NCBI GenBank assembly: GCA_028277515.1
Contig: JANQGC010000188.1
Location: 1-25,886, forward strand
DNA from: Anaerolineae bacterium
GTDB taxonomy: Bacteria > Chloroflexota > Anaerolineae > Promineifilales > Promineifilaceae
Direction of reading: 5' to 3'
DNA: 25,886 nt
A program made the position numbers and the translations under genes. Below are positions 15,722-23,471 of this stretch, piece by piece. Each line of letters opens with the position of its first letter. Within the stretch, counting starts at the first letter, position 1. Under the pieces are notes generated by a model. It had not been told where the DNA came from and did no database searches. It saw nothing but the letters and a program-made list of their open reading frames with translations.

Positions 15722-17281
15722 ATGCTGAAATTCCTGCAAAAGCTGCTGATCATCATATTGTTAATCGTTGGCTCATTGTATCTTCTGTATCAAGGCTTTT
15801 TGTATTATCGATCCCGTGACAAAATGCCAACGGACATGACAGTCGCCGGGCTTGATGTTGCCGGTTTGACCAATGAGGAGGTTACAGATCTGCTGATTGC
15901 GCACTATATGGCTCCGCTCACGATTCACCATCGGCAAGAGAGCGTGGAGATGAACCCGGCCGATGCTGGATTTGTGCTCGATATGGAGGCGATGCTGCGG
16001 GAAGCAGAAGAACATAGCACACCTGAGGAAGCGTGGTTAGGGTATGTTGAGTTCCTCTTGGATCGCTCCTTTGAACCGGTTGAAATCGAACTCCGGGCAA
16101 CACATGATCGGCAGCAACTACGAGAACACCTTGAACTCTTGGCCAGCTTTATGGATCGTCCAGCCTCCGGACCTCGCCTCATTGAGGAAACAGAATCATA
16201 TGAGATGGGTAAGCCCGGTTTTGTCTCGGATATCGATCAAAGTTTACCTCTGGTTGAATCGGCTCTTTATCAGCCAGAAGATAGGGGTGTGGACCTGGTC
16301 ATTGTCGATCAAGAGCAACCCCCCTTTGATATGAACATGCTGTCTGAATCAATTCAACAAGAGATCCAGGCTTTTAATGGCTTAGGTAGTTTTTTTGTCA
16401 TGGATTTAGAGACGGGGGAGGAGCTGGGCATTAATGAAGATATTGCACTTTCAGGCTTAAGCATCGTCAAAATCCCTATTCTGCTAGAGACATTTCGTGC
16501 TCTAGATTTTGAGCCGAATGTTGACCAGGAAAAGTTAATCAACGAGACGGCCGTTGAATCCGGCAATTTTAGTGCCAATTTGTTGTTAGATGTCGTTGCC
16601 GGCCAGGATAATGCTTACCTGGGAGTGGACATTCTGACCGAATCCATGCAGCGTTTGGGGCTGGAAAATACTTTTATTGTTACACCGTATGAAGAACCAG
16701 ATCGTCCAGGTAAAGGCTCGCGCAGTACCCCGGCTAACTCGCGAGCGGATATTAACACGAATCCTGATCCGACCATGCAGACAACGGCCGAAGATATGGG
16801 TACCTTACTATCCATGATTTATTATTGCGCTGAGGGGGGCGGCACATTACTGGCTGTCTATGCAGAGGAAATTACGCCAACAGAATGCCAGACTATTATT
16901 GATGCTCTCAGTTTAAATGTGGAAGGCAACCTGATTCGCTTTGGCGTTCCTGAAGGGACAACCGTGGCTCATAAACATGGCTGGGCAGGCAACACCCACG
17001 GTGATGCGGGCATCGTTTTTTCTCCTGCTGGGGATTACGTGATCGTTGAGTTCCTCTCGCAACCGGATACGGATTGGTTAGTCCATGAAATCAGCTTTCC
17101 CCTTCTGCGCGAAGTTTCGCGAATAGTCTACAATTATTTCAATATAAAGAATCCCTATTTTGGCGATCCCCTACAAGAAGGTGAGGGGCAAAGCGAAGAT
17201 GCATCTGAACCAACACCGGCGCCACCTGCTGAGGATAATGGTGAAGATGGAGAACTGCCGGATGGCATTGAAGCCTTCTGA
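15722..17281 (+). CDS. Membrane-anchored class A beta-lactamase-like serine hydrolase, active-site Ser/Lys kept
   Basis: 519 aa, beginning 5 bases after the stop of its paralogue. N-terminal membrane helix at about 7-24, then MTVAGLDVAGLTNEEV (39-54), the same VanW-type segment as its neighbour. The beta-lactamase-like domain (about 220-480) has S247-I-V-K250 (SxxK), S284-A285-N286 (SxN) and K418-H419-G420, where the usual Thr/Ser of KTG is His. A serine acyl-enzyme is therefore possible, acting on a peptidoglycan peptide or an amide or ester outside the membrane. A C-terminal acidic, proline-rich tail (about 485-519) is absent from the first copy. QTTAED and SMIYYCA are shared with the neighbour, including a 20-base identical DNA stretch (15315-15334 and 16778-16797). 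True antibiotic hydrolysis is not implied. Confidence 0.88.
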   Translation: MLKFLQKLLIIILLIVGSLYLLYQGFLYYRSRDKMPTDMTVAGLDVAGLTNEEVTDLLIAHYMAPLTIHHRQESVEMNPADAGFVLDMEAMLREAEEHSTPEEAWLGYVEFLLDRSFEPVEIELRATHDRQQLREHLELLASFMDRPASGPRLIEETESYEMGKPGFVSDIDQSLPLVESALYQPEDRGVDLVIVDQEQPPFDMNMLSESIQQEIQAFNGLGSFFVMDLETGEELGINEDIALSGLSIVKIPILLETFRALDFEPNVDQEKLINETAVESGNFSANLLLDVVAGQDNAYLGVDILTESMQRLGLENTFIVTPYEEPDRPGKGSRSTPANSRADINTNPDPTMQTTAEDMGTLLSMIYYCAEGGGTLLAVYAEEITPTECQTIIDALSLNVEGNLIRFGVPEGTTVAHKHGWAGNTHGDAGIVFSPAGDYVIVEFLSQPDTDWLVHEISFPLLREVSRIVYNYFNIKNPYFGDPLQEGEGQSEDASEPTPAPPAEDNGEDGELPDGIEAF

Positions 17282-17315
17282 TGATGAATGTGAGGAAAAA
17301 GGCGACGATTTTCTG

Positions 17316-18680
17316 ATGATTGTAAAACAGAAAACTATAAACCCCCATTATTTCCGGCGAACCTTGCGTCTGAGCAGCTTTCAAATTGGTTCGGCGATGG
17401 GTGATATTATCGTGACCAGTATCTGGAACCGGGTCATGATTTCCAATTTCGGCATCCCCGCAGCACCCGTCAGCCTGTTAATTGCTTTACGTTATTTTCT
17501 AGCCCCCATGAGTTTGTGGGCCGGCTATCGTTCCGATAACAAACTCCTGGCCGGCTTGCGACGAACGCCTTATATCTGGTCAGGAAGATTGTTGATGCTG
17601 GTTTCATTGCCCCTATTGGGGTTTAGCTTGATTCGGTTAGGGGTTGACCAACAAGATGTCATCGGGTGGGCATTAGCGACCTTCTCATCTCTATTTTATG
17701 GTTTAGGTACTTTGATTTCCGGCAGTCCCTTTGTCACCCTGGTTCGCGACTCTGCCCCTGAGGATAAGCAAGGGGTGGCCATCAGCACAGTACAAACAGT
17801 ATTGATCCTATTTTTCGCCTTATTTGGCATTGTTTTTAGCATCTGGATGCCGGTTTACGATCCACGATTGTTTTGGGAGATACTGCTGGTGACGATGGTG
17901 ATTGGCGGATTTTTTTGGTTTTTTGCTATTGTGGGTGTTGAGAGGGGTAACAACGAGCGGCAATCATTGCCTGCTGCGAGTGACCCGTCGGCCGGTTTTA
18001 TTACGACCTTCCATAAAATTTTGCAGGATTCACGAACGCGAGGATTCTTCATCTTCTTATCCTTGTCTACATTGGCGGCGTGGATGCAGGACGCAATTTT
18101 GGAACCTTTTGGGGCTGACGTTTTTGCCCTGTCAGCAGGCCGCACCACAAGATTTAACAGTTATTGGCAGGTTGGTACGGTTGTCTTGCTGGTGTTGGCA
18201 GGGATATTGTGGCGAAAACGGCCGCCGGAAAGGCAGTCAGGATCATCCGCGGCCGGTCTGCTGATCATGGCAGCAGGTATGTTGCTGCTATCATTTGCCT
18301 CACTTTCAGATATTGTTTACCTGGTTGAAATATCGTTGTTAATATATGGCGCGGGGTTTGGAGTTTACACATTTGGCGGATTAAGCTTAATGGCCGTCAT
18401 GTCATCCGACCGCGAGGCGGGCGCATACCTTGGATTGTGGACCGTATCTATCTTATTGTCCAAAGGTCTTGGTACATTCCTGGGCGGGGCACTGCGCGAT
18501 TTGTTTTATCTTCAGGCCGGAATTCCTGCCGGTTTGAGTTATGCGCTTGTCTTTTTTATTTCTGCTGTTGGTTTAGCGGGATCTATCCTGGTGCTCATCA
18601 AAGTTGATATTTTGGGATTTGCGCGGGATATGGGTCGGGTTGTTGGCAGGGTTGAGGCCCAGGCTACCAGCATGGATTAA
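17316..18680 (+). CDS. PucC-family MFS membrane protein
   Basis: 454 aa, about 12 membrane helices. The N-terminal part matches the PUCC/BCH family: LRLSSFQIGSAMGD (17-30), then WNRVMISNFGIPAAPVSLL (37-55), with the paired NR residues, LAPMSLWAGYRSD (62-74) and LRRTPYIWSG (81-90). Members help assemble bacteriochlorophyll light-harvesting complexes in phototrophs, but relatives occur in non-phototrophs with unknown substrates; no chlorophyll or reaction-centre gene is visible here. The start is uncertain: ATG 17316 gives the usual short tail but lacks a Shine-Dalgarno, while ATG 17262 has GGAG nine bases upstream and would overlap the previous gene by 20 bases. It converges on DNA polymerase IV with 22 bases between the stops. 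Confidence 0.85.
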   Translation: MIVKQKTINPHYFRRTLRLSSFQIGSAMGDIIVTSIWNRVMISNFGIPAAPVSLLIALRYFLAPMSLWAGYRSDNKLLAGLRRTPYIWSGRLLMLVSLPLLGFSLIRLGVDQQDVIGWALATFSSLFYGLGTLISGSPFVTLVRDSAPEDKQGVAISTVQTVLILFFALFGIVFSIWMPVYDPRLFWEILLVTMVIGGFFWFFAIVGVERGNNERQSLPAASDPSAGFITTFHKILQDSRTRGFFIFLSLSTLAAWMQDAILEPFGADVFALSAGRTTRFNSYWQVGTVVLLVLAGILWRKRPPERQSGSSAAGLLIMAAGMLLLSFASLSDIVYLVEISLLIYGAGFGVYTFGGLSLMAVMSSDREAGAYLGLWTVSILLSKGLGTFLGGALRDLFYLQAGIPAGLSYALVFFISAVGLAGSILVLIKVDILGFARDMGRVVGRVEAQATSMD

Positions 18681-18702
18681 TGGTTTAATCCCTTTTCCTT
18701 AA

Positions 18703-19770
18703 TCACTCAAAATTGAAACTTAGTTGCCGCACATCCCCTTCTTGAATGTTACTGACTCCAACACCCAACAGGCGAATGCGCATCTTTTGGTCCCAGTTAT
18801 CGTTGAGCAAGATCGCGGCTATCTGGAAAATTTCGTCTCCGTCATCAATACCCACACCGATTGATTTTTGACGCGTGATGGTTTTGAAATTGTACCAACG
18901 TATTTTTACGGTGACCGTTTGCGCAATGAGGTTATTCTTTTGCAAAGATTTGGCGACGCGGCCGCACATCTTCTTTAACTGCTCTTGAAGCAAATTCGGG
19001 TCGTTTATATCCTGGTTGAAGGTCCACTCCTGGCTAATGCTTTTAGCCAGGCCGCGATCGACCTGTACCTTACGATCATCCTTTCCCTGGGCACGTAGAA
19101 TCAGATCCTTGGCCTGGCGGCCGATTAACCCCTTTAATGTTTTTTCATCTTCCGCCGCTAGTTGGCCACAGGTTGTAATATCGTTTTCAGCCAGGCGTTC
19201 GGCCGTTCGCGGTCCAATGCCCCATATGGCGCGTGTCGGCAGGGGAGCCAGAAAAGCAGCTTCCGTTCCCGGCAAGACAACCGTAAACCCTTCCGGTTTA
19301 TCATGATCGGAGGCGACTTTGGCCACTAATTTACTGGAGGCCAATCCGATGGAACAAGGCAATCCCGTTTCTGATTGTACCGTTTTTTTGATCTCTTTCG
19401 CAATCAGCACCGGATCATCATAATGGCTCAGGTTAAGATAAGCCTCATCGACGCTCATTTTCTCCAATGGTCCAAAAGGCTCAAGCGTATCCATCACCAT
19501 TTTTGAACATTCGCGAATTCGCTCCCAATTTGCAGGAACGATCTTTAAATCAGGGCAAAGGCGCACTGCTTTAATCATCGGCATGGCCGAGCGAATGCCA
19601 AACTGGCGCGCCTCATAGCTGGCCGATGTCACAACCCCTCGTTGGTTGGGTTTTCCACCTACAACCAACGGAATACCGCCATCTTCAGGATGGTCCAGGA
19701 TATGAACGCCGGCAAAAAAAGCGTCCATGTCAATGTGCAAGATGACCTGGCGCCATTCGTTTACAGGCAT
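18703..19770 (-). CDS. dinB: DNA polymerase IV (Y-family translesion polymerase)
   Basis: 355 aa, full length for DinB. The palm carries D14 and D16 in HIDMDAFFA and D108-E109 in MSVDEAYL, the three acidic metal ligands plus the paired Glu; F19 is the expected steric gate against ribonucleotides. YEARQFGIRSAMP and the CSIGLASSKLVAKVASDHDKP finger/palm motif are present, followed by a helix-hairpin-helix thumb (WGIGPRTAERL) and a little-finger domain. The C-terminus RQLSFNFE ends in a clamp-binding motif of the QLxLF type, so docking to the replication clamp is likely. It lies 37 bases downstream of the M24 peptidase gene on the same strand. No LexA-type box was recognised nearby, so damage control is not shown. 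No Shine-Dalgarno was seen. Confidence 0.95.
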   Translation of the reverse strand: MPVNEWRQVILHIDMDAFFAGVHILDHPEDGGIPLVVGGKPNQRGVVTSASYEARQFGIRSAMPMIKAVRLCPDLKIVPANWERIRECSKMVMDTLEPFGPLEKMSVDEAYLNLSHYDDPVLIAKEIKKTVQSETGLPCSIGLASSKLVAKVASDHDKPEGFTVVLPGTEAAFLAPLPTRAIWGIGPRTAERLAENDITTCGQLAAEDEKTLKGLIGRQAKDLILRAQGKDDRKVQVDRGLAKSISQEWTFNQDINDPNLLQEQLKKMCGRVAKSLQKNNLIAQTVTVKIRWYNFKTITRQKSIGVGIDDGDEIFQIAAILLNDNWDQKMRIRLLGVGVSNIQEGDVRQLSFNFE

Positions 19771-19807
19771 GAGATGGGGATGGAAGAATATTATGCCGTG
19801 AAATGTA

Positions 19808-20917
19808 TCAGCGGCCGATCGTTTGTAGTTGGCGAGGAAAATCGGTCAGCGAGCGCGCACCATTATCGGTAATCACAACATTATCTTCGATGCGAACGCC
19901 TCCCCGTCCTGGAAGATAGATTCCCGGTTCGATGGTAAAAACATTGCCGGGGCGCAAAGGTTCAAGATTACTTTCGACCATATTGGGGGTTTCGTGAACC
20001 TCCAAACCCAAGCCATGACCGGTGCGGTGAATGAAATATTGCCCATAGCCGGCGTCTTCAATCACCTGCCGTGCCGCGCGGTCGACATCCTGGCCACTCG
20101 CGCCTGGTTTTGCAACCTGTTTAGCCCGCTCATTGGCCTCCAGGACGATATTGTGAATCTTCTTAAATTCATCATCAATTTCACCAACAGCGAAGGTTCG
20201 CGTGATGTCTGATGGATAGTCGTTTTTATACACGCCCCAGTCGATTACTAGAAGATCTCCTTCCTGCAACGGTCGGTCAGTCGGCACGGCATGAGGGGAA
20301 GCGCTGTTTGGACCCGCGGAGACGATTGGTCCGAAGGCGATAGAATCCGCCCCGCACGCCAGCAGTTCTTGAGTCAGCATGCCGGCGACTTCTTTTTCAC
20401 TCATGCCTATTTTTAGGCGCGGGAGCAGCGATTCCATGCTTTTTCCGGCGACCTCAATCGCTTTTTCCATAGCGGCGATTTCCTGCTCATCTTTCACAGA
20501 ACGTAGTTGGCTAAGAATAGGTTCGGCGTGTTGAAATTCAAGATTTGGGGCGAATTGGGTTAATAAGTCTCGTTCTAGAACGCGCATATACAATGCCTCA
20601 ACGCCTATTTTCCAGTTTGATAAGGCCAATTTTGTCGAGGCTTTTTGCAAAGCAGGAGTATATCCTTCCTGATCGTTCCAATCGTAAATGTTCTCTTGAG
20701 CAATGCCGGCATTTTCAGCTTTCATCGCTTCCAGGGTGGGGATGATGATGGCCAACTCGCCTTGAGCGGGGACAAAGAGAATGATCGGCCGTTCACTCAA
20801 ATGGACATGGATGCCGCTAATGTAAATAATATTGGGGCCGGGTACCAGGGCAATGCCATCCAGCTTTTGATCTTTTATTGCAGACTGCAATTTTTTTAGA
20901 CGATTTCTATCAATCAT
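19808..20917 (-). CDS. M24-family Xaa-Pro aminopeptidase/dipeptidase
   Basis: 369 aa. An N-terminal creatinase-like domain (about 1-130) precedes the pita-bread catalytic domain (about 140-365). All five metal ligands are present: D226 (VIDWGVY), D237 (SDITRTF), H301 (HRTGHGLG), E330 (TIEPGIY) and E344 (VRIEDNV), and H209 (SPHAVP) fits the substrate-binding His. It should be a cytoplasmic two-metal peptidase that cuts before or after proline; the name PepP or PepQ cannot be chosen from the sequence. It begins four bases after the stop of the carrier-protein gene, so translation is probably coupled, and DNA polymerase IV follows after 37 bases. Confidence 0.93.
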   Translation of the reverse strand: MIDRNRLKKLQSAIKDQKLDGIALVPGPNIIYISGIHVHLSERPIILFVPAQGELAIIIPTLEAMKAENAGIAQENIYDWNDQEGYTPALQKASTKLALSNWKIGVEALYMRVLERDLLTQFAPNLEFQHAEPILSQLRSVKDEQEIAAMEKAIEVAGKSMESLLPRLKIGMSEKEVAGMLTQELLACGADSIAFGPIVSAGPNSASPHAVPTDRPLQEGDLLVIDWGVYKNDYPSDITRTFAVGEIDDEFKKIHNIVLEANERAKQVAKPGASGQDVDRAARQVIEDAGYGQYFIHRTGHGLGLEVHETPNMVESNLEPLRPGNVFTIEPGIYLPGRGGVRIEDNVVITDNGARSLTDFPRQLQTIGR

Positions 20918-20921
20918 TTTT

Positions 20922-21413
20922 CTATTCTAATTCTATTAACGGCCGTCCGGCCTGGACGGATTCTCCTTCTGTACAGTGTATTTCTTTGATTGTACCGTTT
21001 CTTGGGGCTTGAATGGGGATCACCATTTTCATTGATTCGAGCAGAACAAGCTTATCCCCTTCTTCTACTTCTTCGCCGGCCTGGACTAACAATTTAGAGA
21101 CGACTGCCGGGATTGATGATGAAAGGGAACTGTCATGAGCGCTTTTGCTGGCTCGCCGGCGAACGCGGGAATAGGAATAAGTACGGCCGTTGACCCACAT
21201 TTGGCGCTGGTCACCGCTCGACTCTCCCGCGGCGCGAATGAGATGGCGTCGGCCCTTTGGTTCATTCAGTTCCAGGGTAAAAAGATGATGCTTCTGATCT
21301 TGCAGCCTAAGTTCATATGACTGGCCATTGTGAGATACACGAAAGGTGTTTCCTTGTCGGGTTACTTCAATTTCGGCTTCTTTGCCCTGGATGTCTAGCT
21401 TAAATGTCGTCAT
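20922..21413 (-). CDS. Biotinyl/lipoyl carrier protein (BCCP-like)
   Basis: 163 aa. The C-terminal biotinyl domain (about 95-163) has the attachment motif ESMKM with K129 as the biotinylated lysine; the Met-Lys-Met context points to biotin rather than lipoate. The N-terminal part (about 1-85) is beta-rich, resembling the region just before the carrier domain in acyl-CoA carboxylase alpha chains, followed by a basic, serine-rich linker (about 83-100). It should carry carboxybiotin for an acyl-CoA carboxylase or decarboxylase, but no biotin carboxylase or carboxyltransferase gene is in the window, so partners lie elsewhere. The M24 peptidase gene follows by 4 bases. The start at 21413 has only a weak AGG upstream. 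Confidence 0.9.
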   Translation of the reverse strand: MTTFKLDIQGKEAEIEVTRQGNTFRVSHNGQSYELRLQDQKHHLFTLELNEPKGRRHLIRAAGESSGDQRQMWVNGRTYSYSRVRRRASKSAHDSSLSSSIPAVVSKLLVQAGEEVEEGDKLVLLESMKMVIPIQAPRNGTIKEIHCTEGESVQAGRPLIELE

Positions 21414-21478
21414 GAGGTTAAGACCTGCTACCTCGAGAATCGGGCAGAAGGGAACCGGTTAACTAACTTTGGTTGGAA

Positions 21479-21907
21479 TTAGCCGTAGATGTAATCTTCG
21501 AGCTGGTTGATCATGATTTGTTGCTCGGAAATGATCGCTTTGACCACATCGCCAATAGAGATAACCCCAATCAGCTTTTCATTAGCTAATACAGGAAGGT
21601 GGCGGATGCGTTTTTCGGTCATAAGAGCCATGCATTTTTGGACAGATTGGTCCGGACGGACAGAAATGACTTCTGATGTCATAATTTCCTTGACTGCTGT
21701 GTCTTTAGAATTTTTTCCTTTCAAGATGACCTTTCGAGCATAATCACGCTCGGAAAAGATGCCCACGACGTCATCATTTTCAACAACGACAAGCGCCCCG
21801 ATATTTTTTTCAGCCATTATTGTGAGCGCATCCAATACGCTGGTATTCGAGGAGATCGTCCATACATTGGAGCCTTTGGCTTGCAAGATTTGGCTGATGA
21901 GCCTCAT
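21479..21907 (-). CDS. CBS-domain pair protein
   Basis: 142 aa, almost entirely two CBS domains: CBS1 at about 12-66 (ISSNTSVLDALTIMAEKNIG to FSERDYARKV) and CBS2 at about 75-128 (MTSEVISVRPDQSVQKCMAL to VISIGDVVKAI). Stand-alone pairs of this kind bind adenine nucleotides as energy sensors, but the partner here is unknown. The start is fixed by GGAGG seven bases before the ATG at 21907; the open frame goes 10 codons higher without support. It lies downstream of the NfeD gene and 65 bases upstream of the carrier-protein gene on the same strand. It has its own promoter candidate, so it need not depend on NfeD. Confidence 0.92.
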   Translation of the reverse strand: MRLISQILQAKGSNVWTISSNTSVLDALTIMAEKNIGALVVVENDDVVGIFSERDYARKVILKGKNSKDTAVKEIMTSEVISVRPDQSVQKCMALMTEKRIRHLPVLANEKLIGVISIGDVVKAIISEQQIMINQLEDYIYG

Positions 21908-21998
21908 TTGTTTGCCTCCTTGATTTTGAGGATTCAATCCATTCGGATGATCTTTTCAAGTGACTGTCACATTGTAGCAATCAATTTGCATTAGTGGC

Positions 21999-22026
21999 AT
22001 TGTAATACAAGGTGTTTTAAATGCAA
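21999..22026 (-). promoter_or_regulatory. Candidate promoter of the CBS gene
   Basis: On the minus strand a -35 TTGCAT (22026-22021) and -10 TACAAT (22004-21999) are separated by 16 bases. A second TACAAT (21976-21971) lies nearer the gene. The leader would be about 85 bases. GTGAC-T-GTCAC at 21960-21970, a perfect 11-base palindrome, lies within it and could be an operator. Confidence 0.4.
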
Positions 22027-22039
22027 GGGCGAAAAGTTT

Positions 22040-23359
22040 TTATTTTTGAGCTTTGGCCACATGGAGGGTGACACCATCAATGGCTGTCACTTCAGCAACC
22101 TCTCCTTCTAATAACTCCTCATCCGATTGTGCATGCCATAATTCTCCAGCAATAAGGACCATACCGGAATAAGGCGCTTTTAACTCAGAAGATGCCAATG
22201 GTGTTCGTACCGGCCCTTTTTTGCCGATTAATCCTTCAACACCGGTGACCGGTGCGGGCCGCTGCGCACTTAGTGCCTTGCCCATTATAAAAATGAAGAA
22301 GAGAGCGGTGATGCTGCTTACAGCTATGGCGGCGGGAATGGATAAACTCAAAAAGCTGGGTGTGTTTGGGGAATTGAACAGCACTAACAGGCCGGCGACC
22401 AATATGACGGTGCCGGTTAAAGCCAAAGCGCCATGCGAAGCTGCTTTTACCTCCATTAAGAAAAGGACGAAAGCGACAATTATCAGGCCGACTCCCAGCC
22501 AGTTGACCGGCAATTGACCCAGACCAAACAGCGCGATACCAATGGCCAACACACCGATTAAGCCGGCAACCCAGCCCCCAGGATTGGAAATCTCAATCAG
22601 AATTGCCTGGACGCCTAAGGTTAAAAGAATGCCCAGAAGAATTGGGTTTACAAGAGCAAATAAGATCTGCTCGATTGAGTTAGGGCGGATCTCATTCTGA
22701 ACAATATTTTTTGTCTCCAAAGTTTGTTGCCGATCATTCACGGTAACTGTCAAACCGTCGAGTTGGTTGAGTAAATCGGTTTGGTCATCGGCAATGGCAT
22801 CAATCAGCCCGATCTCAAGCGCTTCTTCGGCCGTTACTGCTCTTGCGTCATCAATCATTTCTTCCGCCAGGGCGGATGCGGCTTCCCCGCGTTCGGCCGT
22901 TAAATTGCGCACGGTCGCTTTGAGATCTTCACTAATTTTACGAAAAATGGTCTCTTCCAGGTCTACTCCGTTTTCACCCACGGGCGATGCCGCACCAATG
23001 ACCGTTTCCGGGGCCATAGCCGCCGCGTGGCCGGCCATGGTAATAATGCTGCCGGCTGAGGCCGCCTGGGCACCTCGAGGGCTGATATAAACGATGATCG
23101 GGATTGGAGAGGCACGAAATAGCTGAACGATTTCCTGTGTCGTATCGACCAACCCTCCAGGGGTATCCAAGACAACAACGACGGCGTGGGCCTGGCGATT
23201 TTGTGCGGTTTCAACGCCTCGTTCGAGGTAGCTGAACATAGCCGGTGTGACCGGACCGTCAGCACTGAGAATAACGATTTCAGAATTTTGGGCCAGGCTC
23301 TCTTGCCGAAAAGCGAAAAGAGCGAGGATAATGAATAAGCCAATCAATGTTTTGCGCAT
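22040..23359 (-). CDS. NfeD-family membrane serine protease (ClpP-like plus NfeD domains)
   Basis: 439 aa, the long NfeD1b form. A signal peptide or first helix (1-24, ending SLAQ) is followed by a ClpP-fold protease domain (about 26-215) with LDTPGGLVD, then AQAASAGSIITMAGH carrying the expected nucleophile S101, and K141 in RKISEDLKA as the likely partner lysine, as in the archaeal stomatin-cleaving protease PH1510. Four or five membrane helices (about 228-355) include EISNPGGWVAGLIG, and a C-terminal OB-fold NfeD domain (about 370-436) has APYSGMVLIAGELWHA. Members usually work with a stomatin/slipin gene next door, but none is visible here. GGAG lies seven bases before the ATG. It diverges from HemW by 112 bases. 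Confidence 0.93.
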   Translation of the reverse strand: MRKTLIGLFIILALFAFRQESLAQNSEIVILSADGPVTPAMFSYLERGVETAQNRQAHAVVVVLDTPGGLVDTTQEIVQLFRASPIPIIVYISPRGAQAASAGSIITMAGHAAAMAPETVIGAASPVGENGVDLEETIFRKISEDLKATVRNLTAERGEAASALAEEMIDDARAVTAEEALEIGLIDAIADDQTDLLNQLDGLTVTVNDRQQTLETKNIVQNEIRPNSIEQILFALVNPILLGILLTLGVQAILIEISNPGGWVAGLIGVLAIGIALFGLGQLPVNWLGVGLIIVAFVLFLMEVKAASHGALALTGTVILVAGLLVLFNSPNTPSFLSLSIPAAIAVSSITALFFIFIMGKALSAQRPAPVTGVEGLIGKKGPVRTPLASSELKAPYSGMVLIAGELWHAQSDEELLEGEVAEVTAIDGVTLHVAKAQK

Positions 23360-23458
23360 CTTCCTGCTCCGAGGAATGAAAAAATTAAATTTCTTGATAT
23401 ATATAGAATATCAAATTGCTACCGTCTTCCGCAATACGCTCTGTGGTAAGGTTAAGGG

Positions 23459-23464
23459 TATAAT
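23459..23464 (+). promoter_or_regulatory. Perfect -10 box seven bases before the hemW ATG (leaderless candidate)
   Basis: TATAAT ends exactly 7 bases before the ATG at 23472, which places the expected transcription start at the start codon itself. The -35 region (about 23436-23441) is poor. There is no Shine-Dalgarno at normal distance (AAGGG is 13 bases away and overlaps the promoter). Confidence 0.45.
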
Positions 23465-23471
23465 ATGCGAT

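Noticed and set aside
23247..23471. 75-codon N-terminal extension of HemW
   Set aside because: It overlaps the divergent NfeD gene and the likely hemW promoter; HemW proteins begin just before the cysteine motif.
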